The position numbers were made by a program, and so were the translations under genes. Shown here in pieces: positions 53,970 through 62,138 of a DNA stretch of 64,000 nucleotides. Positions within the stretch are counted from its first letter, which is position 1. Each line of letters starts with the position of its first letter. This stretch comes from Sagittula sp. P11 (lineage in GTDB: Bacteria; Pseudomonadota; Alphaproteobacteria; Rhodobacterales; Rhodobacteraceae), in NCBI RefSeq assembly GCF_002814095.1, contig NZ_CP021914.1:248001-312000 (forward strand). The letters run 5' to 3'. The notes below the pieces were generated by a model. The model saw nothing but the letters and a program-made list of their open reading frames with translations, did not search any database and was not told the origin of the DNA.

Positions 53970-55031
53970 TTACATCAGGAGCCAGAGATTGAACCGTTCG
54001 GTCATCTCGGCACGGTTCTCTTCCCACCAGCTTTCATCCGCCAGCACCATCTTGTCCAGGTTGGCCGGTGCGGTGGTCAGAACGGGCGCGCGCTCTTCCG
54101 AGATGTGGTCGTAAGCCGCGAGGTTGGTCGGGCCATAGGACAGATCATCGGTGAACAGCGCCTGCTGCTCGGGCCGGGCGCAGAAGGCCAGGAACTGCCG
54201 TGCGGCATCGACGTTCGGGCCGCCCTTGGGAAGGCCCCAGCCCTCGATCGAGTAAAGACCCTGGTTCCAGACCAGTTCAGCGGGCGCCCCGGCGTCGATG
54301 GCCGATTGCAGGCGGGCGTTCCAGCCGGCCACCATGTCGACCTCGCCACTCTGCAGCAGTTGCGAGGATTGCGCACCGCCGGTCCACCATACGTCGATGT
54401 GGTCCTTGATCTCGTCAAGCTTGGCAAAGGCGCGGTCCACGTCGAGCGGGTAAAGATCCTCGGGCGCGACACCGTCGGCCATCAGCGCCTGCTCCAGAGT
54501 GTCGATGGGATTGCGGCGCAGCGCGCGACGCCCGGCGAAGGTTTCCGTGTCCCAGAACTCGGCCCAGTTGGACGGACCGGCTTCCATCCTGTCGGTGTTG
54601 AACGCCGATATCGTCGCGTAGACATCGGTGCCGAGGAAGTTCGAATGCACCGAGCCCGGCATCATGGTTTCGGCCAGCGCCGGATCGAGTTGGATGTCGT
54701 CCAGCAGATCTTCCTGTTCAAGGATCAGCCGGGCCGACAGGGTCAGGGTACAAACGTCCCAGATGTAGCTGCCGGTCTCGACGATGGACTTGAACTGCGC
54801 CGTGGGTTCCGCGTCTCGCGCCACGGAAACGATCTCGATGCCGGTCTCGGCGGTGAAGGGCTCGTAGAAGGCCTTGCTGAAGCCCGCGCTGAACGGACCG
54901 CCCGGATCGGCCACGGTCAGCGACGCGGTCTGCGCATTGGCACGGCGGCCCAGCATCGGGGCTGCCAGCGCGGCAGTGCCGATGGCCAGCATGCTGCGAC
55001 GGTTCAGGCGCGATCTGTCGTTCTTGGTCAT
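53970..55031 (-). CDS. ABC transporter substrate-binding protein, PotD-like
   Basis: 353 residues. A Tat-like leader NRRSMLAIGTAALAAPMLG ends RRANAQ near residue 34. Mature chain has the polyamine/opine-binding type II periplasmic fold (GPFSAGFSKAFYEPFTAETGIEI, WAEFWDTETFAGRRALRRNP, GWGLPKGGPN). First gene of the transporter operon, 157 nt before the ATPase. A cationic amine or amino acid derivative is a likely ligand and would fit the pipecolate or lysine genes nearby; this is inference. Confidence 0.87.
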   Translation of the reverse strand: MTKNDRSRLNRRSMLAIGTAALAAPMLGRRANAQTASLTVADPGGPFSAGFSKAFYEPFTAETGIEIVSVARDAEPTAQFKSIVETGSYIWDVCTLTLSARLILEQEDLLDDIQLDPALAETMMPGSVHSNFLGTDVYATISAFNTDRMEAGPSNWAEFWDTETFAGRRALRRNPIDTLEQALMADGVAPEDLYPLDVDRAFAKLDEIKDHIDVWWTGGAQSSQLLQSGEVDMVAGWNARLQSAIDAGAPAELVWNQGLYSIEGWGLPKGGPNVDAARQFLAFCARPEQQALFTDDLSYGPTNLAAYDHISEERAPVLTTAPANLDKMVLADESWWEENRAEMTERFNLWLLM

Positions 55032-55143
55032 GGTGTGTACCTCTGTTGGGATGTTGGCTTGGTTTTTGCTTTATTGTCTGTGTGGCGGCGCTCGCCCGCA
55101 GGGCGGAAACCGTCGTCTTCGGGAGGATTCCTCGTGAGGCCGG

Positions 55144-55917
55144 TCAGGCCTTTGCGCGCTTGGCGAAGAATTCCTCCATCATCCGCTGAGGCTCGCCGGT
55201 GGAGTAAGCCTCCAGCTGGATGCGGATACCGGCCTGCATGGCGTCCTCGTAGCCCGCTTGGGTCACTTCCTTGACCCGCTGACGGTTCAGACGCATCGCC
55301 ACGGGAGGCTTGGATGCAAGATCCTTTGCCAGCTCCATCGACGCGGCCATCACCTGGTCCTGGTCCACAAGGCGGCTGATCAGGCCCCAGTCATAGGCTT
55401 CCTTGGCGTCGAGCATGCGGCCGGTGAAAGTCAGGTCGATGGTGCGGGCAATGCCGATCATCTCCCGCATGACCCAGTTGCCGGTGACGGTCGGGATGCC
55501 GGACAGGATTTCTGGCTGGCCCATGCGCACGCCGGGGTGGGCGACACGAAGGTCACACAGCAGCGCCACCTGGAAGGCCGAGCCCGCCGCCACGCCATTG
55601 AGCGCCGCGACGATGGGCTTGGAGCTGTCGCGCAGGCAGGCATAGAGCTTCTTCCATTCGCCCATCCAGCTTTCGGCCCGGTCTGCGTCGAAGGTCTTGC
55701 TCTCGCCCAGATCCTGCCCCGCGCCGAACGCCCGGTCGCCGGCTCCTGTCAGGATGATGGCACGCACCTCGTCATCCGCTTCTGCAGCCACGAAGGCGTC
55801 GATGAGCATGTCACGCATGGAGGTGTTCCACGCATTCATCTTCTCGGGACGGTTCAACGTGATTGTCAGAACGTTGGCGGTTTTTTCGGTAAGAATGAAG
55901 TTGTCCATAGCATCCAT
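55144..55917 (-). CDS. Enoyl-CoA hydratase/isomerase family protein, second copy
   Basis: 257 residues, crotonase fold: LNRPEKMNAWNTSMRDML, oxyanion loop AFGAGQDLGESK, and NGVAAGSAFQVALLCDLRVA. The usual first catalytic Glu region reads QPEILSGIPTVTGNW, so activity may be hydratase or isomerase. Start at 55917 or the ATG at 55908; neither has a strong ribosome-binding site. It is divergent from the IclR gene at 56.1 kb, with a small palindrome between. Confidence 0.83.
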   Translation of the reverse strand: MDAMDNFILTEKTANVLTITLNRPEKMNAWNTSMRDMLIDAFVAAEADDEVRAIILTGAGDRAFGAGQDLGESKTFDADRAESWMGEWKKLYACLRDSSKPIVAALNGVAAGSAFQVALLCDLRVAHPGVRMGQPEILSGIPTVTGNWVMREMIGIARTIDLTFTGRMLDAKEAYDWGLISRLVDQDQVMAASMELAKDLASKPPVAMRLNRQRVKEVTQAGYEDAMQAGIRIQLEAYSTGEPQRMMEEFFAKRAKA

Positions 55918-55926
55918 TGCATTGTG

Positions 55927-55937
55927 ATAGTTACTAT
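55927..55937. promoter_or_regulatory. Small palindrome before enoyl-CoA hydratase
   Basis: ATAGTTACTAT, a perfect 11-nt palindrome ten bases upstream of the minus-strand start and 136 nt from the divergent IclR start. Operator candidate for that IclR protein, from position alone. Confidence 0.35.
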
Positions 55938-56072
55938 TGGATAAAAATGACAGCAGGCATGTTTGTCAATCGTCTTGTGGCTCTCGGTTGAAATTCCTGT
56001 CTGTGTTACCGAAGACAGTGCGGTGCATTCTCAGGGTGTCTGCATGCGACCAAGGCGGGATCGAAGGACAAG

Positions 56073-56861
56073 ATGGTGTCAGAACAAAACAAGAAGCCGG
56101 CGAAGCGGGCAGACCCCCTCATGGTGCAGTCAGTTGCCAAGGCCTTTCGCGTGCTCGAAGCCTTCAACGGCCAGCATCCGCAGATGACGCTCTCCGACAT
56201 TGCCGAACAGACCGGCCTTGACCTGAGCGGGGCGCAACGCTTTGCGCACACTCTGGAAACGCTGGGCTATCTCGAGAAGGACACGCGCACGCGGCAGTTT
56301 CAGCTGTCGGTCAAGACGCTGGATCTGGCCCATCATTTCACCCGCACGTCACGCCTCGTGGACCGGGCGATGCCGGTCCTGCAGTACCTCAGCAAGGAAA
56401 CCGAGGAGACGGTGAACCTCACCGTTCTGGACGGGACCGAGATCGTCTTCATCTCGCGCTTTCTCAGCCGTCACGTGCTTCACACGGATGTGACCATCGG
56501 CACCCGTCTGCCCGCCTATTGCATGGCACCGGGGCGGGCGATGCTCTCACGGTTGCCGCCCGAAAAGGTGGCGGCGATTCTGGATGCCTCGGACATACGC
56601 GCTCACACCCGGAACACCGTGACGGACGTCGACAGGCTCAAGGAGATCATCGAAGAGACGCGTCTGAAGGGCTATGCCTGCGCGTTCGAAGAGGTCTACC
56701 ACGCCGATGCTTCGATCGCGGCACCGATCCTCGGCGCCCAGGGGCAGGTGATCGGCTCGGTTTCGCTTGCGGTCTCGACCCTTCGTTACACGCCCGAACA
56801 GCTCGAAGCGTCCTTCGCCGCGATGATCCTCGCGGCCGGGAGGTCGATCTCCTTCTCCTGA
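56073..56861 (+). CDS. IclR-family transcriptional regulator
   Basis: 262 residues. HTH with TLSDIAEQTGLDLSGAQRFAHTLETLGYL, effector domain with LDGTEIVFISRFLSRHVLHTDV and GQVIGSVSLAVSTLRYT. Third IclR protein in the window and similar to the other two in its HTH. AAGGA precedes the ATG. It is divergent from the hydratase gene and upstream of the amino-acid dehydrogenase genes, with 152 nt between, so it could control either. Confidence 0.88.
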   Translation: MVSEQNKKPAKRADPLMVQSVAKAFRVLEAFNGQHPQMTLSDIAEQTGLDLSGAQRFAHTLETLGYLEKDTRTRQFQLSVKTLDLAHHFTRTSRLVDRAMPVLQYLSKETEETVNLTVLDGTEIVFISRFLSRHVLHTDVTIGTRLPAYCMAPGRAMLSRLPPEKVAAILDASDIRAHTRNTVTDVDRLKEIIEETRLKGYACAFEEVYHADASIAAPILGAQGQVIGSVSLAVSTLRYTPEQLEASFAAMILAAGRSISFS

Positions 56862-56980
56862 CGATCCGGGCCCCGGAGACACCAAGCAATCCTCCGACGA
56901 GCCAGCCGTTTTGAAGAATCCGCCCGATAAGCAGGGCCGGAAACGTTGAGGCTTGACGCAGGACCAGTTGTGGCCCCTCA

Positions 56981-57010
56981 TATTGCCATAAATCATATTG
57001 CATGGTAATA
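56981..57010. promoter_or_regulatory. Inverted repeat before the 2Fe-2S gene
   Basis: TATTGCCAT and ATGGTAATA are inverted with one mismatch, spaced by 12 bases. The repeat overlaps the ATG at 57002, so that ATG is an unlikely start and the next in-frame ATG at 57014 is preferred. Candidate IclR operator. Confidence 0.4.
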
Positions 57011-57013
57011 CTC

Positions 57014-57313
57014 ATGGCGGACTCGCTCCTTCATCCCATCGACGCCGACGCGCCGCGTCCGCTGCGTTTTGAATTCGACGGTGCCGAGATCACCGCGCGG
57101 CTCGACGACACCGTGCTGGCTGCGGTGCTGGCTACGCAGCCGGAGTGCGGCGTCAACGAATTCGACGGGGGCGCCCGCGCCGGTTTCTGTCTGATGGGCA
57201 GCTGCCAGGAATGCACCATGTGGGACGATCAAGGCCGACGCCTGCGCGGCTGCATGACGGTCGCCCGCGATGGCCTGCGCCTGCGCTCGCGCCCATACGA
57301 CGAGGCCGAATGA
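57014..57313 (+). CDS. 2Fe-2S subunit of amino-acid/opine-type dehydrogenase
   Basis: 99 residues. Single ferredoxin-like domain with cysteines in FCLMGSCQEC and RGCM, the HcnA/OoxA-type small-subunit pattern. It carries electrons between the two flavoprotein subunits that follow. The next gene starts one base after this stop. The start is uncertain between 57002 and 57014; the latter leaves a candidate operator intact, but neither has a good ribosome-binding site. Confidence 0.8.
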   Translation: MADSLLHPIDADAPRPLRFEFDGAEITARLDDTVLAAVLATQPECGVNEFDGGARAGFCLMGSCQECTMWDDQGRRLRGCMTVARDGLRLRSRPYDEAE

Positions 57314-57314
57314 C

Positions 57315-58694
57315 ATGCAGGGGGAAACGAAGATCGTTATCGTCGGCGCCGGACCGGCAGGGCTCGCGGCAGCGCGGCGGCTCGTCGAGGCCGGTCTGAG
57401 GCCCATCGTTCTGGAGGAGAGCGCCCACCCCGGCGGGCAGGGCACCCGCCGCTTGTCGCCCCTGACCTCGCGCCACCGCGCCGCGCTCTTCGGAAAGTCG
57501 GCCGAGACCATCGCGCGCCGCGAAGAGGCCGAGGATGCGGTGCTGCAGCATTGCGATTTCCGAACCGGCACTTTGGCATGGGCCTGCCATGACAATCGGC
57601 TGGAGCTGCTTGGCCCGGACGGTTTCGACAGTATCGCCTATTCCCATCTCGTCATCGCGGTTGGCGCGACCGACCGGCTGATGCCCTTGCCCGGCTGGAC
57701 CCTGCCGGGTGTCTTCACCCTCGGTGGGGCACAGGTGGCGCTGAAACGCCATGCCAGCTTCATCGGGCGAAAGGTGATCTTCGCCGGGTCGTCGCCGCTG
57801 CTGTACCTTGCGGCAGCGCAGTACCTGCGGCTTGGGCACCGCGATCTGACCGTGCTCGACACGACGCCCATCTCGGGGAAGGCCCGGGCTTTCCCGGCCA
57901 TGCTCCGCCACGCGCCGCGCAATGCGCTGCGAGGACTTTCCCTGATCGCCGAGCTGTGGCGCGGCGGTGTCAGCATGCGTTCGGGCGTGCGGCTGGAAGC
58001 GATCGAGGGCGACACCCGCGTCAAGCTGCTGCGCTACACGACCGCCCGCGGCCGGGCCGGGACCGCCGAGGCGGACGCAGTGGCCCTGGGCCACGGATTG
58101 CGCGCAGAGACCCAACTCGCCGAGCTGGCCGGAGCAACCTTCGCGTTCGATCCGGACTTGCGGCAATGGTTCCCCTGCACCGACGCGGCGGGCCGCGCGG
58201 GCGAGCGGCTCTGGCTGGCGGGGGACAGCGCCCGTACCGGCGGCGCCGAAGCTGCCGATGCCGCCGGGAGCCTTGCAGCGCAGAGCCTTCTGGAAAGTCT
58301 CGGCCATCCGGTCCGGAGCGTCGTGATGAGGCGCGACAGGCGCCGCCTGGCCGCGCAGCAGGCATTCCAGCGCGCCATGACAGGCGCTTTCCGCTGGCCT
58401 GCCGAGCAAGCCACCGCACTTGCCGATGACGTTCTGGTCTGCCGGTGTGAACGGGTCACCGCCGGCGAGATCCGAGCCGCCCTGAACGAGCCCTCCTGCC
58501 CGACCGAGGTGAACCGGGTGAAATCCGTGACCCGCTGCGGGATGGGCCGCTGCCAGGGCCGGTTCTGCGGACAGGCCCTTGGCGAGATTGTTGCAGCCGC
58601 CACCAAAAGTCCGCCCGGACGGCTGCGCGCGCAGGCTCCGGTCCGCCCCATCCCGCTGGTCTTCGACCCCAAAGCGCGGGGGGAAGACGCATGA
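57315..58694 (+). CDS. FAD/NAD-type subunit of amino-acid/opine-type dehydrogenase
   Basis: 459 residues. FAD motif VGAGPAGLAAARRLVEAG near the N terminus, second nucleotide motif around IFAGSSPLLYLAAAQYL, and a C-terminal BFD-like iron-sulfur region with cysteines in CRCERV and TRCGMGRCQGRFCGQ. This matches HcnB/OoxA/alpha-subunit proteins of D-hydroxyproline, octopine and proline dehydrogenases. It forms a heterotrimer with its two neighbours and overlaps the next gene by ATGA. Confidence 0.87.
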   Translation: MQGETKIVIVGAGPAGLAAARRLVEAGLRPIVLEESAHPGGQGTRRLSPLTSRHRAALFGKSAETIARREEAEDAVLQHCDFRTGTLAWACHDNRLELLGPDGFDSIAYSHLVIAVGATDRLMPLPGWTLPGVFTLGGAQVALKRHASFIGRKVIFAGSSPLLYLAAAQYLRLGHRDLTVLDTTPISGKARAFPAMLRHAPRNALRGLSLIAELWRGGVSMRSGVRLEAIEGDTRVKLLRYTTARGRAGTAEADAVALGHGLRAETQLAELAGATFAFDPDLRQWFPCTDAAGRAGERLWLAGDSARTGGAEAADAAGSLAAQSLLESLGHPVRSVVMRRDRRRLAAQQAFQRAMTGAFRWPAEQATALADDVLVCRCERVTAGEIRAALNEPSCPTEVNRVKSVTRCGMGRCQGRFCGQALGEIVAAATKSPPGRLRAQAPVRPIPLVFDPKARGEDA

Positions 58695-59851
58695 ACCGGC
58701 GCCTGAAATGCGACGTAATCGTGATTGGCGGCGGTCTCTTCGGCGCCTTCACCGGGCTCTTCCTCGCGCGCGCGGGACTGAGTGTCGCGCTGCTCGAGAA
58801 GGGTCAGATCGGGGCGCAGGCCTCCGCCACAAATTTCGGGAACCTGCGGCTGCACGGACGATCCGCACGCCAGTACCCGCTGTCGATCCGCGCACAGGAG
58901 CTTTGGGAGGCTTATGGCACCCTCACTGGCGAGGGTTGCGAGATCGAGCGCACCGGGCATCTCTATTTCGCCCACGGCGAACGCGGCGAGATCCAGCTGC
59001 GCAAGGACGTAGAGACCGCAACGCGCTTCGGCGTCGAGTCGCAATTGCTTAAGAAAGATGCCCTTCACGCCCGGTTCGGCTTCCTGTCGCGCCACATCCG
59101 CCTTGCGGCGTTCAGTCCGCGCAGCGCTGTGGCCAATCCCCGTCTCAGCACGCCGCCCGTGACCCGGGCGCTGGCCCGGGCGGGCGGCACCGTGATCGAA
59201 GGCTGCGAGGTTGCGGGCTTTGACAGCACCGCCACGGGGTTCGCGGTCACCAGCACGGATGGCAGGTGTTTCGAAGCGCCAAGGCTCGTCAACGCCGCGG
59301 GGGCCTGGGCCGGCAAGCTCGCCCAGCAGGCCGGAGAACCCGTGCCGATGTTCAGCGCCGGCCCGCCGCAATTCGTCACCGAGCCCCTGCCGCACCGACT
59401 GCACCCGTCGGTGCATATGGTGGAGGGCGATGTCATCGTGCGTCAGATCCCGCGCGGCAACATCATCTTCTCGGGCTACCCGCGCACCCGTTCGCTGCCC
59501 TCGGGCGAGTTCACCTACGTGCCGCCAGCCAAGACACTGCGAGGGATGCGCACGCTCGTCGAATGCATCCCCATGCTGGCGCGGGCAGAGATCATCCGCG
59601 TCTGGTCCGGGGTCGAGGGTTATCTGCCCGACATGCTCCCGGTGATTGGCGCCAGCACCACCACTCCGGGCCTGTTCCATGCCTTCGGCGGCAGCGGCGG
59701 CGGGTTCCAGATTGCTCCGGCGGTCGGCGAATGCCTCGCCGCGCTGGTGCGGGGCGAGGCCTCAAAGGTCGACATCTCGGGCTACGGCATCGACCGCTTT
59801 ACCGAGGGCTCCGAAGTCTCGGAAAAGATTCACTTGGAGTTCGACCAGTAG
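58691..59851 (+). CDS. D-amino-acid-oxidase-type catalytic subunit
   Basis: 386 residues, DAO fold: VIGGGLFGAFTGLFLARAG, then the DAO-type substrate region and GLFHAFGGSGGGFQIAPAVGE near the C terminus. It is the catalytic subunit of the HcnC/OoxB/hydroxyproline-dehydrogenase type. A secondary amine such as pipecolate is an attractive substrate, since oxidation would give piperideine-6-carboxylate for the ALDH7 enzyme at 44.2 kb, but opines or proline analogues are equally possible. It ends 128 nt before the convergent dctM end. Confidence 0.85.
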   Translation: MNRRLKCDVIVIGGGLFGAFTGLFLARAGLSVALLEKGQIGAQASATNFGNLRLHGRSARQYPLSIRAQELWEAYGTLTGEGCEIERTGHLYFAHGERGEIQLRKDVETATRFGVESQLLKKDALHARFGFLSRHIRLAAFSPRSAVANPRLSTPPVTRALARAGGTVIEGCEVAGFDSTATGFAVTSTDGRCFEAPRLVNAAGAWAGKLAQQAGEPVPMFSAGPPQFVTEPLPHRLHPSVHMVEGDVIVRQIPRGNIIFSGYPRTRSLPSGEFTYVPPAKTLRGMRTLVECIPMLARAEIIRVWSGVEGYLPDMLPVIGASTTTPGLFHAFGGSGGGFQIAPAVGECLAALVRGEASKVDISGYGIDRFTEGSEVSEKIHLEFDQ

Positions 59852-59979
59852 GCATTTGCGGACCCGCCTTCTTTGGGCGTGTGGCGTCCGATTCCGAGGC
59901 GGGGATGGGCGCGTAACCTCTTGCGCGATGGCGCTCGACAGCCGACAAGTTGATCTCTGGCATCTGCCCGCCCGCCCAA

Positions 59980-61230
59980 TCAGCCCAGACAACCGGTGAC
60001 GCGGGGCGGCTTCGCCAGTGCTGTCCGGCAAGCCCGCAGATCCGTCATGAATCCGGTCAGCGGCTGTGGCGCCCGGGGCGCGTCGGTGATCCCCTTGATG
60101 ACGAACAGGTTAAAACCGACGGGAGGCGTGATCATCGCCAGTTCGAGGTTGATTATCAGAAGCACACCGTACCAGACGAGGTCGATGTCCAGCGCGTGCA
60201 TCGTCGGCAACAGGATTGGCGTAGTGATCAGAATGATTGCGATGGAATCAAAGAACATGCCCATGACGAAGATCAGCGCCATGACCACGAGGATGAAGGC
60301 CAGCAGAGATAGGCCGAGCGCGGCAACAGCCTCCGTCACGCCGACCGGCAGGCGGATGATGGTGATGGCATGGCCGAGCATCGCCGCCCCCGCGATGATC
60401 ATGGAGACCATCATCGAGGTCCGCATCGTGGCATAAGCGCAGTCCCAGATCATGCGTGGTGTGAGGGTGCGATAGGCCAGCGCCGCAACGAGTAGTGCGT
60501 AGAGGCACCCGGCGGCGGCGGCTTCGGAAGCGGTGAAGACACCCGCGTATATGCCGCCCATGATGATCGGCGGGGTCAGCACGGCCCAGATCGACTTGCG
60601 CAGCGCCAGCATCACGGCGCCCCATCCCGACCAGGATGTATGTTCGCGTGTGCCGCCGTTCCACATGCAGTAGATAGAGAACATGATCGCCAGCATCAGG
60701 CCGGGCAGGATACCGGCGAGGAACAGCGCGCCGATGGAAGCGTCCGAGACGATGGCATAGAGGATCATCGGGGCCGAAGGGGGAATGAGAATGCCCAGGG
60801 TTCCACCCGCGGCGATCACCCCCAGCGCCTCGCGTTCCGGATAGCCATAGCGCTTCATTTGCGGGATGGCGCTGGAGCCAATCGACAGGGCCGTGGCCAC
60901 TGACGATCCGGAAATCGCGGCGAAGATCGTGCAGGACAGCACCGTCGCCACCCCGAGGCCGCCCCGGATGTGGCCGATCACCGTGTTTGCCATGACGTAG
61001 AGATCGTCGATGACCTTCGGTTTGATCATGATCTGCGCCATGAAGGCGAAGAGCGGGATGGTCATCAGCACAGGTTTGGACAGGTGCGCCATGACGGTGT
61101 CGGAGATCGGGCCGATATGGCCCTCGAAGATCAGCAGGATCGCCGTGGCCGTCAGCCCCAGCGCGGCAAAGATCGGCATTCCGGTCAGGAGCAGCAGGAT
61201 CAGCCCGCCGAAGACTAAAAGGATGGTCAT
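59980..61230 (-). CDS. dctM: TRAP large permease (DctM) with altered C terminus
   Basis: 416 residues. Clear DctM body: MTILLVFGGLILLLLTGMPIFAALGL, FAAISGSSVATALSIGSSAIPQM, GGTLGILIPPSAPMILYAI, and ELAMITPPVGFNLFVIKGITDAP. After that, where the family has a last membrane helix of about 35 residues, the chain ends instead in TGFMTDLRACRTALAKPPRVTGCLG, which is not hydrophobic. The 3' end was probably replaced by a deletion near 60080. Function is doubtful. It overlaps the dctQ part upstream by ATGA. Confidence 0.82.
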   Translation of the reverse strand: MTILLVFGGLILLLLTGMPIFAALGLTATAILLIFEGHIGPISDTVMAHLSKPVLMTIPLFAFMAQIMIKPKVIDDLYVMANTVIGHIRGGLGVATVLSCTIFAAISGSSVATALSIGSSAIPQMKRYGYPEREALGVIAAGGTLGILIPPSAPMILYAIVSDASIGALFLAGILPGLMLAIMFSIYCMWNGGTREHTSWSGWGAVMLALRKSIWAVLTPPIIMGGIYAGVFTASEAAAAGCLYALLVAALAYRTLTPRMIWDCAYATMRTSMMVSMIIAGAAMLGHAITIIRLPVGVTEAVAALGLSLLAFILVVMALIFVMGMFFDSIAIILITTPILLPTMHALDIDLVWYGVLLIINLELAMITPPVGFNLFVIKGITDAPRAPQPLTGFMTDLRACRTALAKPPRVTGCLG

Positions 61231-62138
61231 TGGCTCCGCCCAGCGAGGGTGTCGAGGATGCGCGTGAGCGCGACGAGGACCAGCATCGCCGCCGCAAGCA
61301 TCAGCGGCGCCTGGGGGATCCAGCCCGGGATTTCGAGGTGTCCGGTGGTGTAGCTGCCGAACATGCGGAAGAATTCCACCGCTTCCCACGTGGACAGAAA
61401 CAGGACGCCGGAGAGCACCAGAACGGCGAGGGCGGCAAACACCCGTTGTACCGCGCGGGAAGGGCCGCGCAGGCGGTCGGTCAGCAGGTCGATGGCGATG
61501 TGATCGCCCCGCCGGTAGGCTTCCGCCACCCCGCAGGAAATCATCGCCACCAACGCCCAGCCGGTCACCTCGTCGGACCACAGAAGCGGGCTGTCAGGAC
61601 GTAGCGCATGAAAACCGCGACGACGCTCCACCATCCGCATCACGTCATCGCCGGACACATCACCCACGATCGAACAGCCAAAGGCCGTGGCGATCCCGGC
61701 GTTGATGATTGTGCCCTTGCCCGTCTCGTCACGCAGCCGCGCCACGTCGGCGATGGCCGACAGGCTCTGTTCCTGCGTAAGGCGCACGTTGGCCTCGTTG
61801 TGCGCGGCGCTTGCGGAAATCACCACGGTGATTTCCGGCACATCGCTTGCCAGCGCATCCACTGCGCCCCGCTTGTTCATCGCCAACGCAACGCCATGGC
61901 CCCCCTGCGCCGCCACGGCGCCGATGACCTCGCGCACATCGGCAAAGCGCGGCACCTTGTCGGCGGAAAGAAAACTCCCCGTCTCGAAATAGCGCACACC
62001 TGCGGCCGCGCCCCGCGTGACCCACTCCAGCTTCTGTGTCGTCGTGGGCCAGGTTTTCGGCATTTGCAGACCGTCGCGCAGGCCGACCTCGCGCAAGGCG
62101 ATCCGATCCTCCGGGTAGGCCGCAAGGACGCGGGTCAT
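61227..62138 (-). CDS. Chimeric ORF: truncated HMG-CoA-lyase-like protein fused to DctQ
   Basis: 303 residues in one frame. Residues 1-175 are the N-terminal part of an HMG-CoA-lyase-type TIM barrel: LREVGLRDGLQ with the catalytic Arg/Asp, then FGCSIVGDVSGDDVMRMVE, where homology stops; the metal His pair and the catalytic Cys of the C-terminal part are missing. From about residue 185 it is a DctQ protein lacking its first membrane helix: SPLLWSDEVTGWALVAMIS, YRRGDHIAIDLLTDRLRG. The junction lies near 61590-61625. Probably a deletion joined two genes and removed the intervening dctP. Overlaps CaiB and dctM by ATGA at its ends. Confidence 0.78.
   Translation of the reverse strand: MTRVLAAYPEDRIALREVGLRDGLQMPKTWPTTTQKLEWVTRGAAAGVRYFETGSFLSADKVPRFADVREVIGAVAAQGGHGVALAMNKRGAVDALASDVPEITVVISASAAHNEANVRLTQEQSLSAIADVARLRDETGKGTIINAGIATAFGCSIVGDVSGDDVMRMVERRRGFHALRPDSPLLWSDEVTGWALVAMISCGVAEAYRRGDHIAIDLLTDRLRGPSRAVQRVFAALAVLVLSGVLFLSTWEAVEFFRMFGSYTTGHLEIPGWIPQAPLMLAAAMLVLVALTRILDTLAGRSQ

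Noticed and set aside
57002-57013. ATG 57002 as start of the 2Fe-2S subunit
   Set aside because: It lies inside an inverted repeat and has no ribosome-binding site; the in-frame ATG at 57014 is kept, though the choice is not certain.
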